The notes beneath the pieces were generated by a model. The model was not told where the DNA came from. It saw only the letters and a list, made by a program, of their open reading frames with translations, and searched no databases. Below, piece after piece: positions 1 through 8,852 of a stretch of 64,000 bases of DNA. Every line of letters begins with the position of its first letter. Within the stretch, counting starts at the first letter, position 1. Source of the DNA: CBDCCV01 sp965215025 (GTDB taxonomy: Bacteria > Bacteroidota > Rhodothermia > Rhodothermales > Salinibacteraceae); the NCBI GenBank assembly GCA_965215025.1, contig CBDCCV010000001.1:62001-126000 (forward strand), given 5' to 3'. Made by a program: the position numbers and the translations under genes.

Positions 1-3000
1 GTGAGCATGACGATGACGATCAAAAGCAGCAGCGCGCCGAAGAGGTACGCCACCGTGCGCGCCTGCTCCTCCTCGATGCGCTCCTGCTCGGGCAGCGTCG
101 GGGCCGAGAGCACGTAGCGCGGCGCGCCGGCCTCGTCGGTGAGCGCCCAGAAGCCGGCGGCGTAGGGGAAGCGGCCCACCCACTCGGACGTGGTCGTGAA
201 GCGGAGGCCGTCGAGGTAGAGCGCGGCGTAGGCCGGCGCCGGCAGCCGCTCGTCGATGAGGCGCTCGCGCACGAGGCGCGGCCGGCTCGACTCCACCAGG
301 CGCGCGCCTTGGTAGAGGTTGAGGTCCAGCCCCATCCGCGCCGCCAAGGAGTCGATCCCGATGCGCTCGGCCACGCGGTAGATCGGCTCGCCGGGTTCGG
401 CCTCGAAGGCGAGCACCTCTTCGGCCTGCTCCAGGCGCTCGCGCAGCCAGCGCTCGGTGGCCTGCTCGTTCTCGGCCGTCAAAACGCGCAGGCCCACGAA
501 CCCCACCACGACCACCGAGACGGCGCCCACGAGCAGAAAGGCGTTGAGCATCTTATCGCGGAAGCGGAGGCGCGGGGCGGGCAGGAGGCCCTTCCAGTGG
601 CGGAAAAACAGCCCCACGACGTAGAGCGGCAGCCCGATGCACAGCCCGGCCAGCGTCAGCCTGAGGAGGTAGTAGAGGTGGTCGAAGGTGACGATGGCCG
701 GCACGCGCGCGGCCACGACGGAGGCGCTCACGGGCTGCCCGGCTTGGAACGCCTCTTCCGGCGGGGTACGCGCCGCCTGCTGGCGGTAGAGCGTGAGGTA
801 GGAGCGCCCCTTGACGTTCTCGACGCCCCAAAGCGCCGGCTCCGCGCCCAGCGCCTGCCGCGTGTCCTCGGCCAAGCGGTAGCGTCCGAAGTCGCGCCCG
901 AAGCTGCGCACCAGGCGCCCGTCGCGGAACTCGGCCAAGGAGAGGCCGGCCTGCCCATCGGCGTAGTAGCCGGCGGGGAGGAGCACGCGCGGGAAGGGCG
1001 TGCCGGCTTCGGGCAGCACGGCCTGCGGCTCGGCGCTCACCACGATCCATCCGCTGGGTTCGGGCGTGCGACGCGGGCCGGCGCGGCGGCGCGGGCGGAC
1101 CGGCGCGCGCGCCCCTTCCGGCGCCGGACGCACGGGCGCCAGGCCGGCGTACTGGAAGCGGCTCTCCTCACGCTGGCTGGTGATCCGCTCGATCATCGCG
1201 CCCGAGGCGCCGCGCTCAGCGTACATCTTGCGCAGAACGTCAAACTCGCCCGTGTCAGCGTCGGCGGGGCCGGCGGCGTGGTCAACGGCCGGGCCGAGGA
1301 CGGCGTAGCGGCCCAGCGCCTCGCCCTCGGGGCCGAAAAGCGAGACGGTGACGCGGTACGTCCCCAGCGAGGTCAGCAGGGTCTCGTCGAGCAGGTTGTC
1401 GGTGAGGCGCTCGAACACCTGGCGTTGCACCAGGTCGGCCTCGTGGGAGAGCAGCGCGCGCAAGACGGGCGCCGTGCTCAGCTCCTCGAGCGCTTCCTCG
1501 ATGGAGAAGAGCACGCGCGGATCGCGCCCCTGCCCAAAAGAGGCAGCGGCGTCGAGGAGGCGGTCGCGCCGCTGCGCGTCCATGCCGGCGTAGAGCAGCG
1601 GGTAGACGAGCAGCGTGAGGAGCAAGACGGACGGGAGCAGGCGGTGGAGCGTGAGCAGTTCCCATCCGCCCGAGCGCCGCGCAAAGCCGAAGGCGGCTGT
1701 GCTGGCGCTCGCCACCAGAAAGCCCAGCGACACCGGCCACGCGATCACCGCCTCCATCCCCGAGACGACGTAGAAGAGCACGAGCGGCACGCCCACGGCC
1801 ACGAGCGTGCCCACCGCCACCGCCGCGCGCGGCCAGGCCACGGGCCAGTAGCGCATGAGCAGCCAGAGGGCCGTCCAGGCCAGCCCCGCGATGACGAGCA
1901 CTGCGGCGATGGTAAGCAGGAGCAGCGCGCAGAGCACCACGAGGACGAGCGGCTGCGGGAAAAAGCCCGTCCGCTCGAAAAAGTCGAGCGTGCTGTCGAG
2001 CACCGCCTGGCGCGCCATCACGGCCAGAAGCCACGTCAGCCCCTTGGCGATGACCGTTACGCCGACGAGGACGGCGAAGAACCGCGTGGGCGAAGGGCGC
2101 CCCTCCAGCTTAGCCCTCGGCTCTTCCGTCCGGGCCAGGCGCGCGCTCAGCGCCTCGCGCAGCCGCAAGAGGCCGAAGCCCTTGTCCCGGAAGCGCGCTG
2201 CCACCTCGGCAAAGGCCACCGCGAACGCGAACGCGAAGCCGCCCGTGATCAAGAGGTCGCCTGCGGAGCGCATCAGCCCGGCCCCGATGGAGGACGCCAG
2301 GTGCGTGGGATCGAAGAGCGGAGCCAGAGGGCTGCCGCTGCTTATCCAGCGCGCGGGCACGTCCAGCGCGATGAGGGCGTAGCGCAGTCCCCACCAGCTC
2401 AGCCCAATGAGCGCAAAGCGGGCCGCCAGCCGCTGCAAGTTCTTGTGGACGGCACCGCCGGAGGCCGCGTGGTAGGCCGCGCGGTACCAGCGCCACGCCT
2501 CGACCATCAGAAGCACGAGCAGCAGCGTGGCCCACAGCGCCATGACGCCGCTGAAGCGCCCCGCCACCTGCTCTATGAGCTGCCCGGCCGACGGCGGAAC
2601 GACTGACACGCGGCCTATCACCTCGCCACTGAGGCTCGTGAGCGCGCGCGCGCGGCCAGCCACCGGGTCTGCTTCGTCGGCTGCGGACGGCGCGGCCTCA
2701 TCTTCTTCCTCCGCGCCGAGCAGGTCCTCGGGGCCGAGCGTGACGCGCATCAGCAGTCCGGTGGCCTCGGACCAGTCCTCGCTCAGGCTGAAGCTCTGGA
2801 TGTACTGGTTTTGCACGGGCGCGGCAAAGTCCACAAGCCGCATAGCGCGCACGGCTCCGAGCACGCGCGTGGTACTGTCCTGCACGGGCACCCAGGCGAC
2901 AAGGGCACGCCGCAGATTGGCGTCGGCGGCGAGGGTGATTTGTGCGGCTTCGAACGCGCGCAGCGAGTCGGGCACGCGGTCCAGCGGGACGCTGTACCCG

Positions 3001-3392
3001 CTCCAGGCGATAAGCTGCAGAGCCGGGTCGTACAGCTCGACGGCCACGCGGCGCGGCGTTTCCAGCGCGGCGAAGCGCTCTACAAGCGCATCTGTGCTGC
3101 TTTCGAGGTTGCCGCCGCGCCGCTGCTCCAAGCCGCCTACCACGGCCGGGTCCCGCGCGAGCGCCTCGGCGCGCCGCACCAGGCGCTGCTGCAACGTGGT
3201 GAACTGCGCCTGCGCGTAATCGAGGGCGGCGCGGACCTCGGCGCGCTGCTGCGCCTCGGCGTGGGCGCCCACGTAGCCGGTGTACCACGCCCGCGCGCCC
3301 CACGTAACCAAGAGCAGCGCCACGAGAAGCAGCGCCGCTTTTGCAAGGCGTCTCCGCCGCGCCAGATGGTATGTTGCTGCGCGCTCGGTCAT
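1..3392 (-). CDS. Large multi-pass membrane sensor protein (probable histidine kinase N-terminal part), partial
   Basis: About 1130 residues lie in the window; the C-terminus is beyond base 1. The ATG at 3392-3390 opens a short basic leader followed by a membrane segment (residues ~14-32), an exported region to ~280, then a block of about eight membrane helices (~286-604). A ~300-residue soluble region follows, then helices at ~911-929 and ~947-974, a second exported loop (~975-1105) and a last helix at the edge. The final helix-loop-helix unit looks like a periplasmic sensor module before a HAMP/kinase part, but no kinase motif is inside the window. The frame is open throughout on the minus strand. 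The sensor role is inferred from architecture only. Confidence 0.6.
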   Translation of the reverse strand, partial: MTERAATYHLARRRRLAKAALLLVALLLVTWGARAWYTGYVGAHAEAQQRAEVRAALDYAQAQFTTLQQRLVRRAEALARDPAVVGGLEQRRGGNLESSTDALVERFAALETPRRVAVELYDPALQLIAWSGYSVPLDRVPDSLRAFEAAQITLAADANLRRALVAWVPVQDSTTRVLGAVRAMRLVDFAAPVQNQYIQSFSLSEDWSEATGLLMRVTLGPEDLLGAEEEDEAAPSAADEADPVAGRARALTSLSGEVIGRVSVVPPSAGQLIEQVAGRFSGVMALWATLLLVLLMVEAWRWYRAAYHAASGGAVHKNLQRLAARFALIGLSWWGLRYALIALDVPARWISSGSPLAPLFDPTHLASSIGAGLMRSAGDLLITGGFAFAFAVAFAEVAARFRDKGFGLLRLREALSARLARTEEPRAKLEGRPSPTRFFAVLVGVTVIAKGLTWLLAVMARQAVLDSTLDFFERTGFFPQPLVLVVLCALLLLTIAAVLVIAGLAWTALWLLMRYWPVAWPRAAVAVGTLVAVGVPLVLFYVVSGMEAVIAWPVSLGFLVASASTAAFGFARRSGGWELLTLHRLLPSVLLLTLLVYPLLYAGMDAQRRDRLLDAAASFGQGRDPRVLFSIEEALEELSTAPVLRALLSHEADLVQRQVFERLTDNLLDETLLTSLGTYRVTVSLFGPEGEALGRYAVLGPAVDHAAGPADADTGEFDVLRKMYAERGASGAMIERITSQREESRFQYAGLAPVRPAPEGARAPVRPRRRAGPRRTPEPSGWIVVSAEPQAVLPEAGTPFPRVLLPAGYYADGQAGLSLAEFRDGRLVRSFGRDFGRYRLAEDTRQALGAEPALWGVENVKGRSYLTLYRQQAARTPPEEAFQAGQPVSASVVAARVPAIVTFDHLYYLLRLTLAGLCIGLPLYVVGLFFRHWKGLLPAPRLRFRDKMLNAFLLVGAVSVVVVGFVGLRVLTAENEQATERWLRERLEQAEEVLAFEAEPGEPIYRVAERIGIDSLAARMGLDLNLYQGARLVESSRPRLVRERLIDERLPAPAYAALYLDGLRFTTTSEWVGRFPYAAGFWALTDEAGAPRYVLSAPTLPEQERIEEEQARTVAYLFGALLLLIVIVML

Positions 3393-3468
3393 GCCTCCTC
3401 TACGCCGGACCCACGCCCACGGTGCCGCGGGCCGCGCGACAGACGCCGCCAAGCGCGGCGGCGCGCTG

Positions 3469-3933
3469 CTACCCGCGCCGCTCGACGCGGATCTCGCGGA
3501 TGGCCCATTCCTCTTCGCCGTTCTGGCTCAGGCGCACGTACACACGCAGGGGCGTGCCCCCGCCGCCTTTGTACCAGTAATGGCCCGCCGCGTACCGGCT
3601 GCCCTCGGTCTCGGAAACGTTCTCGAAGGCGTACCCGCGCGGCGGATGCTCATCGAAAAAGTCGCGCAGCACGAAGGCGGCCTGCGAGCGGCTGTACTGC
3701 GTGCTCGTCCCAAAAAGGCTGATCTCGACGCGCTCGGAAGCCGGCTCCATGAGCGCGCGCGCGTTGCCGCTGGCGAACGCCTTTTCTACCCGCGTGAGCA
3801 CGGTGCCCTCGTCAGCGAACCGCTGCGCGGCGGCGGACGCCGGCAGCAGCAGAAACGCCGCTACGAGCAGCGTCGTGCCTACCGCTGCCAGCCACGGCAG
3901 CGCCGAGCGGCGTGGTGCAGAGCCTGCGGTCAT
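3469..3933 (-). CDS. DUF4783-family exported protein
   Basis: 154 residues from the ATG at 3933. A signal peptide (hydrophobic run LLVAAFLLLPAS, cleavage after ASAAA) is followed by a ~100-residue cystatin/NTF2-like domain. The pattern (V.KAF..GNA..L...A..VE.SLFG.....S..QA..VL.DFF) matches DUF4783, a small exported family of Bacteroidota and relatives with no known function. An upstream in-frame extension to 4485 is rejected because it lacks a signal and family similarity. It lies 76 bp upstream of the large sensor on the same strand, so co-transcription is possible. Confidence 0.75.
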   Translation of the reverse strand: MTAGSAPRRSALPWLAAVGTTLLVAAFLLLPASAAAQRFADEGTVLTRVEKAFASGNARALMEPASERVEISLFGTSTQYSRSQAAFVLRDFFDEHPPRGYAFENVSETEGSRYAAGHYWYKGGGGTPLRVYVRLSQNGEEEWAIREIRVERRG

Positions 3934-4125
3934 GTGCGTTGCGTAGCTGTGGACAGAAGGAAGGGGGCTGGGTGGGTGAATTAGGATTTTACAAAGCAGC
4001 AAAAAGTGCACCGCTTTGCACGCACGGGCACCACGCCGCTGTTTCCCTCTTTCCGAGGCTCCCAAGCCTTCTTGCCACTGTGCAGCATAGACTACACGCG
4101 CGCCGGCAAGCGTCCTACATACAGC

Positions 4126-4168
4126 AAAGCGCGGAGGCCGGCATCGCTGCCAGCCTCCGCGCTTTTCG
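4126..4168. terminator. Bidirectional rho-independent terminator
   Basis: A 13-bp perfect stem (4126-4138 with 4153-4165, arms AAAGCGCGGAGGC and GCCTCCGCGCTTT) with a 14-nt loop. A-rich and T-rich ends allow it to work on either strand. It lies just downstream of the ferritin-like gene that ends at 4230. Confidence 0.75.
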
Positions 4169-4229
4169 TAAACCAACGGCTCTGCAAGCCCACAAACGCT
4201 GCCGGTGAGAGCAGCCCTTGCGTCAAGGC

Positions 4230-5135
4230 TTAGCCGTCGTTGTCGTCGTCGCCATCGTCGTCGTCGAGGAACGGCGCGAACGGCGTAGCGATGCCTATCA
4301 CCGTAGCCATGTCGAGCGGCTCGTCGAAAGCGGCCGAGACCTGCTCTGCCGTGTAGCCGAGCGTTGTTAGGTCCACGCCGCCCTGCGTGACGTTCTCCTC
4401 GGGCGGGAACTGATCGGCCGGGTTGCCGGCGCCGTAGACGGCCTCGATGGCCGTGCCGTCCGTGCCGCTGTCCAAGACGATCCACGGCTGCACGTCCACG
4501 TCCATCATGGCGCGCAGGCGGCGCACCTGGGCGGCGTGGCGCGCCTCGAGCGAGTGGATCTGGAGCGCGGCCGTGAGCAGGTTCGTGCCGTCCAGCTCCG
4601 CGTCGCGCGGGAGGTTGGCGGCCTGCCCTTTGTAGGCGCGCACGCCCGTGTCCTCGAACGCCTGCGAGAGCAGGAGGAACGTCGGGTAGTCGTTAAACGG
4701 GTCGAGGTTAAGGTCGCCGCCGGTGAAGTCGAAGTCGTCGTCATCGTACTCGACGGGTTCGGCGTCGTCGTCCGTGCGGATGCCGTTGATGACGGCGGTG
4801 AGGAAGTTGACGTGCGCCCGCTCGTGGTTCCGGATCAGCCTGTACGCCTGACGGGCCGGGCCGTTGGGGATCAGGCCGTTGGCGGCCATGCCCTGCTCGT
4901 AGAACGACTCTTCCAGGTACTCGAGCGTGAGGGCGTAGTTGAGGATGTCCACGGGCGAGGGCACGTCCTGCGCGTGCACGCGCTTGACCAGCCCAAAGGC
5001 CGAGGGCAGCGCGGCAACGACCAGGCCGAGGCCGAACTTGCCGGCCTTGCTGAGCGCCTCGCGGCGCGAGCTTGGCGCGCCTTTCATCGCATCGCCCAGC
5101 TCTTCTACAGGTTTGATAAGCTCTTCGTAAGTCAT
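4230..5135 (-). CDS. Exported ferritin-like domain protein
   Basis: 301 residues. The N-terminus has a twin-arginine-like export signal (SRREALSKAG then a hydrophobic stretch ending near SAFG), followed by a Ferritin_2-type four-helix bundle at ~60-205. Candidate metal-ligand acidic/His clusters are EYLEESFYEQ, RNHERAHVNF, EDTGVRAYKG and SLEARHAAQV. The C-terminus is an Asp-rich tail. Such proteins are usually encoded in tandem, as here with the next gene 74 bp upstream. The biochemical role in this family is poorly known; iron binding or stress defence is an inference. Confidence 0.8.
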   Translation of the reverse strand: MTYEELIKPVEELGDAMKGAPSSRREALSKAGKFGLGLVVAALPSAFGLVKRVHAQDVPSPVDILNYALTLEYLEESFYEQGMAANGLIPNGPARQAYRLIRNHERAHVNFLTAVINGIRTDDDAEPVEYDDDDFDFTGGDLNLDPFNDYPTFLLLSQAFEDTGVRAYKGQAANLPRDAELDGTNLLTAALQIHSLEARHAAQVRRLRAMMDVDVQPWIVLDSGTDGTAIEAVYGAGNPADQFPPEENVTQGGVDLTTLGYTAEQVSAAFDEPLDMATVIGIATPFAPFLDDDDGDDDNDG

Positions 5136-5209
5136 AATGTACGTCGTTTCTGTGTGTGCAGACGGGAAAAGGGTCCTCGTGCGCAGCCGGCGCCGTGCCG
5201 GCCTCGCGC

Positions 5210-6196
5210 TTAGGCGTTCTCGACGGTGATGGCGGTCGTGACGAAGCCGGTCTCGCCCACAGCCGTGATCACCTCGCCCGGCGGAAGGGCGGCGTCGAGC
5301 GCGTTTGCCGTGTCGGCGCCGCGCATGATGTCTTCGAGGTCGGCGAAGTTTCTCCCGTCTTCGATGATGGCACGGATGGCGGCGGCGTGGCGCGCCTCGA
5401 CGGAGACGATTTTGCCGGCAAGCGTGAGAAAGCCGTTGTCAGAGATGAAGCGGCCTGCGCCGTTGTACGCCGAGACGCCCGTATCTTCGAGCACCTGCGC
5501 CGTAGTGAGCACCGTGCCCATCTCGCTGAAGTTGATGCCGCTGAAGTCCACGCCGAGCCGGCCGATGGCGTTCTCGCCCAGGGCGGCAGACAGGAAGTCG
5601 CGGTGGATGGCCTCGTGCACGGCCAGGTCGCGGAAGTAGTTCGCAACCACGTCGTCAACGGAAAGCTCGTCGTTGTCGAGCGCGGTGACGACGCGCGCGT
5701 AGAAGGCGGCCTCGAGCTGCTCAAGCGCGTAGGCGTAGTTGAGCGGGCCGAAGTCGTTGGAGAAGTCGAGCGTAACGGCCGCCTGCGGCCCGACCATGAT
5801 CGTCATCTCAGACGTAGCTGTGGCGCCCTGGTCGTCGGTGACGGTGAGCGTGACGTCGTAGCTGCCGTTCTCCTGGTACGTGTGCGTGACGGTTTCGCCA
5901 CTGCCGGTGCTCTCGTCGCCGAAGTCCCACTCGTACGTGTCAATGTCGCCGTCGGGGTCGTCGGAGCCAGTGGCGTCGAAGGTGACCTCCTGCCCCGCGT
6001 CCGGGTTCTCGGGCGAGAAGGTGAAGGCGGCCGTGGGGTCCTCGTTGCCGGGATCGATGATGTCGTCGTCCCCGTCGCAACCGGCGACGAAGAGGGCGGC
6101 CAGGCCGGCACCGGCGCCGGCGGTGCGGAGAAAGGTGCGTCTGCCGTTGCGCCGCTCGTCCGTAGCGTGCGCGCCAGGCGTGATCAGGTCAGCCAT
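5210..6196 (-). CDS. Ferritin-like lipoprotein with a PKD domain
   Basis: 328 residues. The N-terminus carries RRTFLRTAG (Tat-like) followed by a lipobox-like LFVAGCDG with Cys at ~40, then an acidic spacer. A PKD domain follows at ~52-135 (hallmarks TYEWDFGDES and VTHTYQENGSYDVTLTV). A ferritin-like bundle occupies ~140-310 with the repeated acidic/His motifs of the downstream paralogue (ALEQLEAAFYA, VHEAIHRDFL, EDTGVSAYNG, VSVEARHAAAI). It is probably an envelope-anchored protein co-expressed with the ferritin-like gene at 4230. The PKD-ferritin fusion is uncommon. Confidence 0.8.
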   Translation of the reverse strand: MADLITPGAHATDERRNGRRTFLRTAGAGAGLAALFVAGCDGDDDIIDPGNEDPTAAFTFSPENPDAGQEVTFDATGSDDPDGDIDTYEWDFGDESTGSGETVTHTYQENGSYDVTLTVTDDQGATATSEMTIMVGPQAAVTLDFSNDFGPLNYAYALEQLEAAFYARVVTALDNDELSVDDVVANYFRDLAVHEAIHRDFLSAALGENAIGRLGVDFSGINFSEMGTVLTTAQVLEDTGVSAYNGAGRFISDNGFLTLAGKIVSVEARHAAAIRAIIEDGRNFADLEDIMRGADTANALDAALPPGEVITAVGETGFVTTAITVENA

Positions 6197-6289
6197 GTTG
6201 CGGGCCTCATTTCGTTTTGAAAAAAGCTTTCAAGCGGTCCGGCGCGGGAACTCAGGAAGTGCCGTGCCGAGCGCGGTCCTTTGCTCATT

Positions 6290-6420
6290 GATTCACAACA
6301 ATAATAACGCCATTCGTGACAGTACAGGCCGATTTATGCTCATTCGGTGTTCAGTTCTGGACTTTACAGAAAATTTATTTTTAATTATGCAAGTGCTTCG
6401 GGCGCAAAATAGGTGCGCCA
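6290..6420 (-). promoter_or_regulatory. AT-rich leader/promoter region of the ferritin-like pair
   Basis: A ~130-bp tract that is far richer in A and T than the rest of the window lies upstream of the ferritin-like lipoprotein (start 6196) and just past the stop of the STAND gene. It is the most likely place for the promoter of the pair. No single -33/-7 match is convincing enough to place a start site. Confidence 0.35.
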
Positions 6421-6453
6421 ATGGCGCAGACATCAATGCGCCAAAAGCCGGTT

Positions 6454-8601
6454 TCAGCCCGCCTGCCTGCCTATCTCTTGCTGCCAAAGCGCGTTATCTA
6501 TGTAGTCAATCCCGCTCTTGAGGTGGCGCCGGAACGTGCTGAACGGCACCTCCAACTCTTCGGCGGCCTGCTCCTGCGTGGGGGCCGGGTCGAGGTAGGT
6601 GGTGCGCAGGGCGTGGTAAAACTTCTCTTCCCGTGGGGCGGATCGTAACGCCTCAGCCTCCCGGCTGATAAGCTGACGCAGCGCCGCGATCCGCTCCTCG
6701 GGCGTGCCCTCTCCGCTCACCGCCTCGGCCACGAGGCGCGAGCGCAGGAGCGGGTTCTCGCGCAGCGCCTCGTCCGGACGGGCGTAGCCGCGCAGGGCCT
6801 CTTTGACCGCCTCGGCGAAGTCGGGGCGGCTCAGGACCAGGCGCGTGGCCGTGGGCGCGGCGGGGACGGCCTCGGGCGCGCGCGGGGTGATGTCGCGCTC
6901 GGCCAGGAGTTCGAGCCAGGCCGGCGGCGGCACCACGCGCCAGTCGTGCCCGAACATGCCGTAGCGCTGCGTGCCCGTCTCGAACGCCGCCTCGGGGAGC
7001 CGCTGCATGTCCGCGTAGGCGAAGAGGAGCGCCCAGAAGTCAGGGTCGGCGCAGGGGATGAAGGTGTAGGCCAGGCGCGGGGCGGTGAGGTAGTAGCGCA
7101 CGCGGTAGGCCGAGATCAGGCTCTGCACGGGCGAGATGCGCTGGTGCTCGCTGCGGTCCATCCAGAAGCGGAAGAGGGTGGCTTCTTCGCCTTTGCGCAG
7201 CGGCGCGTAATTCTCCAGATAGGCGCAGGCGGCCTCGACGGCGGGGTCGCACGCGCGGTCCTTCTCGGTGACCTCGGTGAGGCTGAGGTGGAGCGCGAAG
7301 CCCGCCGGCGCCTCTTCGGCATCGCGGAAGACGAGCGCGCCTCCGGGCCGGCGCTCTTTCCAGTAGTCAAGCAGATCGGCGGCGGCCTCGCCCTCGTGCT
7401 GGGCCGTCATCGCCCGGAGGTGCGGCCAGTCCTCAGGGCGGGCGTCGCTCTGCGTCAGGGCGTCGTGCTCTTCCCACTTGGCCTGGAGCCGCTGGAAGTA
7501 GGGCTGGACGACGGGGTTGTCGCGGTAGAGGAAGAGGTAGTTCGTCAGGATGTCCTGATGGGCCGTCTCGCGCGTGGGCAGCCCTTTACCGGCGCGCGCG
7601 GCGGCCGTGCGCTGGCGCCGGAGCTGCGCGGAGTAGAACTGCCGCGCGCGCTGATGCAGCGTCTCGAACGCCTCCCCGTCGCGCCAGCGCAGATCGGCCA
7701 CGAGGACCTCGCGGGCCACGTCGTGCGGGAAGAGTCCGGGCCGGCCGGCTTCGACGAAGGAGAGGCCGCGCAGCCACTCGAAAAGCGCGTGCGCGTCGCC
7801 GAGGTCCAGCAGATGGGCCAGCAGCGCCTCGGTGGTGTAGCGCACGAGCGCGCACGCCGAGATGGCGAGGCGGTGCTCGGGCCGGGGCACCTCGTCGAGA
7901 AAGCGCTTCAGAAGCGTGCCCACGATGTCGGGCGCCTCGACGGGTTCGAAGTCGCGCTCGGGCTGCTGGTCGAAGGCGTCGGCGACGAGGGAGAGGGCCA
8001 GCGGGTGGCCGTGCGCAAAGCGGAGGACCTTGTCGCGCTGCGCCTCGGGGACGGCGCGGCGGGCGAGGTAGCGGCGGCTCTCAGCGGGGTTGAGGTTGCG
8101 CAGGGGCACCGTCTTGAGGAGCGCCTGCAGGCCCAGGTCGGCGCGCCAGGAGGCCGGCGGCGGCTCGCGCCCGGAGACGACCAGGACCGCGCTTTCGGGC
8201 AGGCGCGGGATGAAGCCCTCGCGGAACCAGCGCTCCAGCGGCGCCATCGTCTCGAACGTGTCAATGATGAGCACGAAGCGTTTGTCATCGCGCCTGGGCG
8301 TGCCGTTGCCCAGCGCGTCGCCCAGGCCCGTGGCGCGGCGCAGCGACTGCTCAAAGCTGGCGGCGGACGGCTCTACGGTGCGGGCGTCGAGGTAGTGCGC
8401 CGGCACATCGCGCTCGGCGCAGCGGCGCGCGAAGGCTTGCGTGAGCGCCGTCTTACCCACGCCGCCGGGGCCGTAGACGTAGAGGATATGGAAGGGCGCC
8501 GGCTCGGCCTCGAGGGCGGTTTCAAAGAGGCGCAGTTCCTCCTCGCGCCCTACAAACCGGCGGTGCCGGGCGGCGCTCATGCGGTCAGAGAGCGAGGCCA
8601 T
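6454..8601 (-). CDS. STAND-type AAA+ ATPase with C-terminal helix-turn-helix
   Basis: 715 residues from the ATG at 8601 (a TTG 12 bp upstream also opens the frame). After a FVGREEEL entry motif comes Walker A GPGGVGKTALT (~residues 42-52) and Walker B RFVLIIDTFE (~108-117). A sensor segment (LVVSGREPPP) and a helical GxP-like region (FAHGHPLALSL) place it in the STAND/NACHT-like signalling ATPases. A long helical middle follows. The last ~40 residues (TQEQAAEELEVPFSTFRRHL) look like a sigma-factor or LuxR-type HTH. It may be an inducer-gated transcription regulator, perhaps of the ferritin-like genes directly downstream on the same strand. The ligand is unknown. Confidence 0.7.
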   Translation of the reverse strand: MASLSDRMSAARHRRFVGREEELRLFETALEAEPAPFHILYVYGPGGVGKTALTQAFARRCAERDVPAHYLDARTVEPSAASFEQSLRRATGLGDALGNGTPRRDDKRFVLIIDTFETMAPLERWFREGFIPRLPESAVLVVSGREPPPASWRADLGLQALLKTVPLRNLNPAESRRYLARRAVPEAQRDKVLRFAHGHPLALSLVADAFDQQPERDFEPVEAPDIVGTLLKRFLDEVPRPEHRLAISACALVRYTTEALLAHLLDLGDAHALFEWLRGLSFVEAGRPGLFPHDVAREVLVADLRWRDGEAFETLHQRARQFYSAQLRRQRTAAARAGKGLPTRETAHQDILTNYLFLYRDNPVVQPYFQRLQAKWEEHDALTQSDARPEDWPHLRAMTAQHEGEAAADLLDYWKERRPGGALVFRDAEEAPAGFALHLSLTEVTEKDRACDPAVEAACAYLENYAPLRKGEEATLFRFWMDRSEHQRISPVQSLISAYRVRYYLTAPRLAYTFIPCADPDFWALLFAYADMQRLPEAAFETGTQRYGMFGHDWRVVPPPAWLELLAERDITPRAPEAVPAAPTATRLVLSRPDFAEAVKEALRGYARPDEALRENPLLRSRLVAEAVSGEGTPEERIAALRQLISREAEALRSAPREEKFYHALRTTYLDPAPTQEQAAEELEVPFSTFRRHLKSGIDYIDNALWQQEIGRQAG

Positions 8602-8852
8602 ACGGAAGCGCAAGTCGCTTTGAGCAGGAAACGGGCAGGCCGTTCAGGCGGGAGCGCATCGGCATCTAAAGACGCCCGCCTGCCCGCCGAGACCGCCTTG
8701 GAGCCGAGGCGGCTCTTCTGTCGGACTTTGCGCAGACCCCCTCGGCTTGGCTGCCGCACCCGGCGTTGCGCCAAAAGCGCATCCGAAGCGCGGCGTTCTT
8801 CTAATCGCGGCGCACGGCGAAAGGTTCGCGCCGCCTCGGCCAAAGCACCGGC

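Noticed and set aside
309..2606. A 765-residue plus-strand frame
   Set aside because: Its translation is Arg/Pro/His/Gln-rich without any domain, and it lies opposite the clearly membrane-type minus-strand sensor gene. It is a GC-rich antisense shadow.
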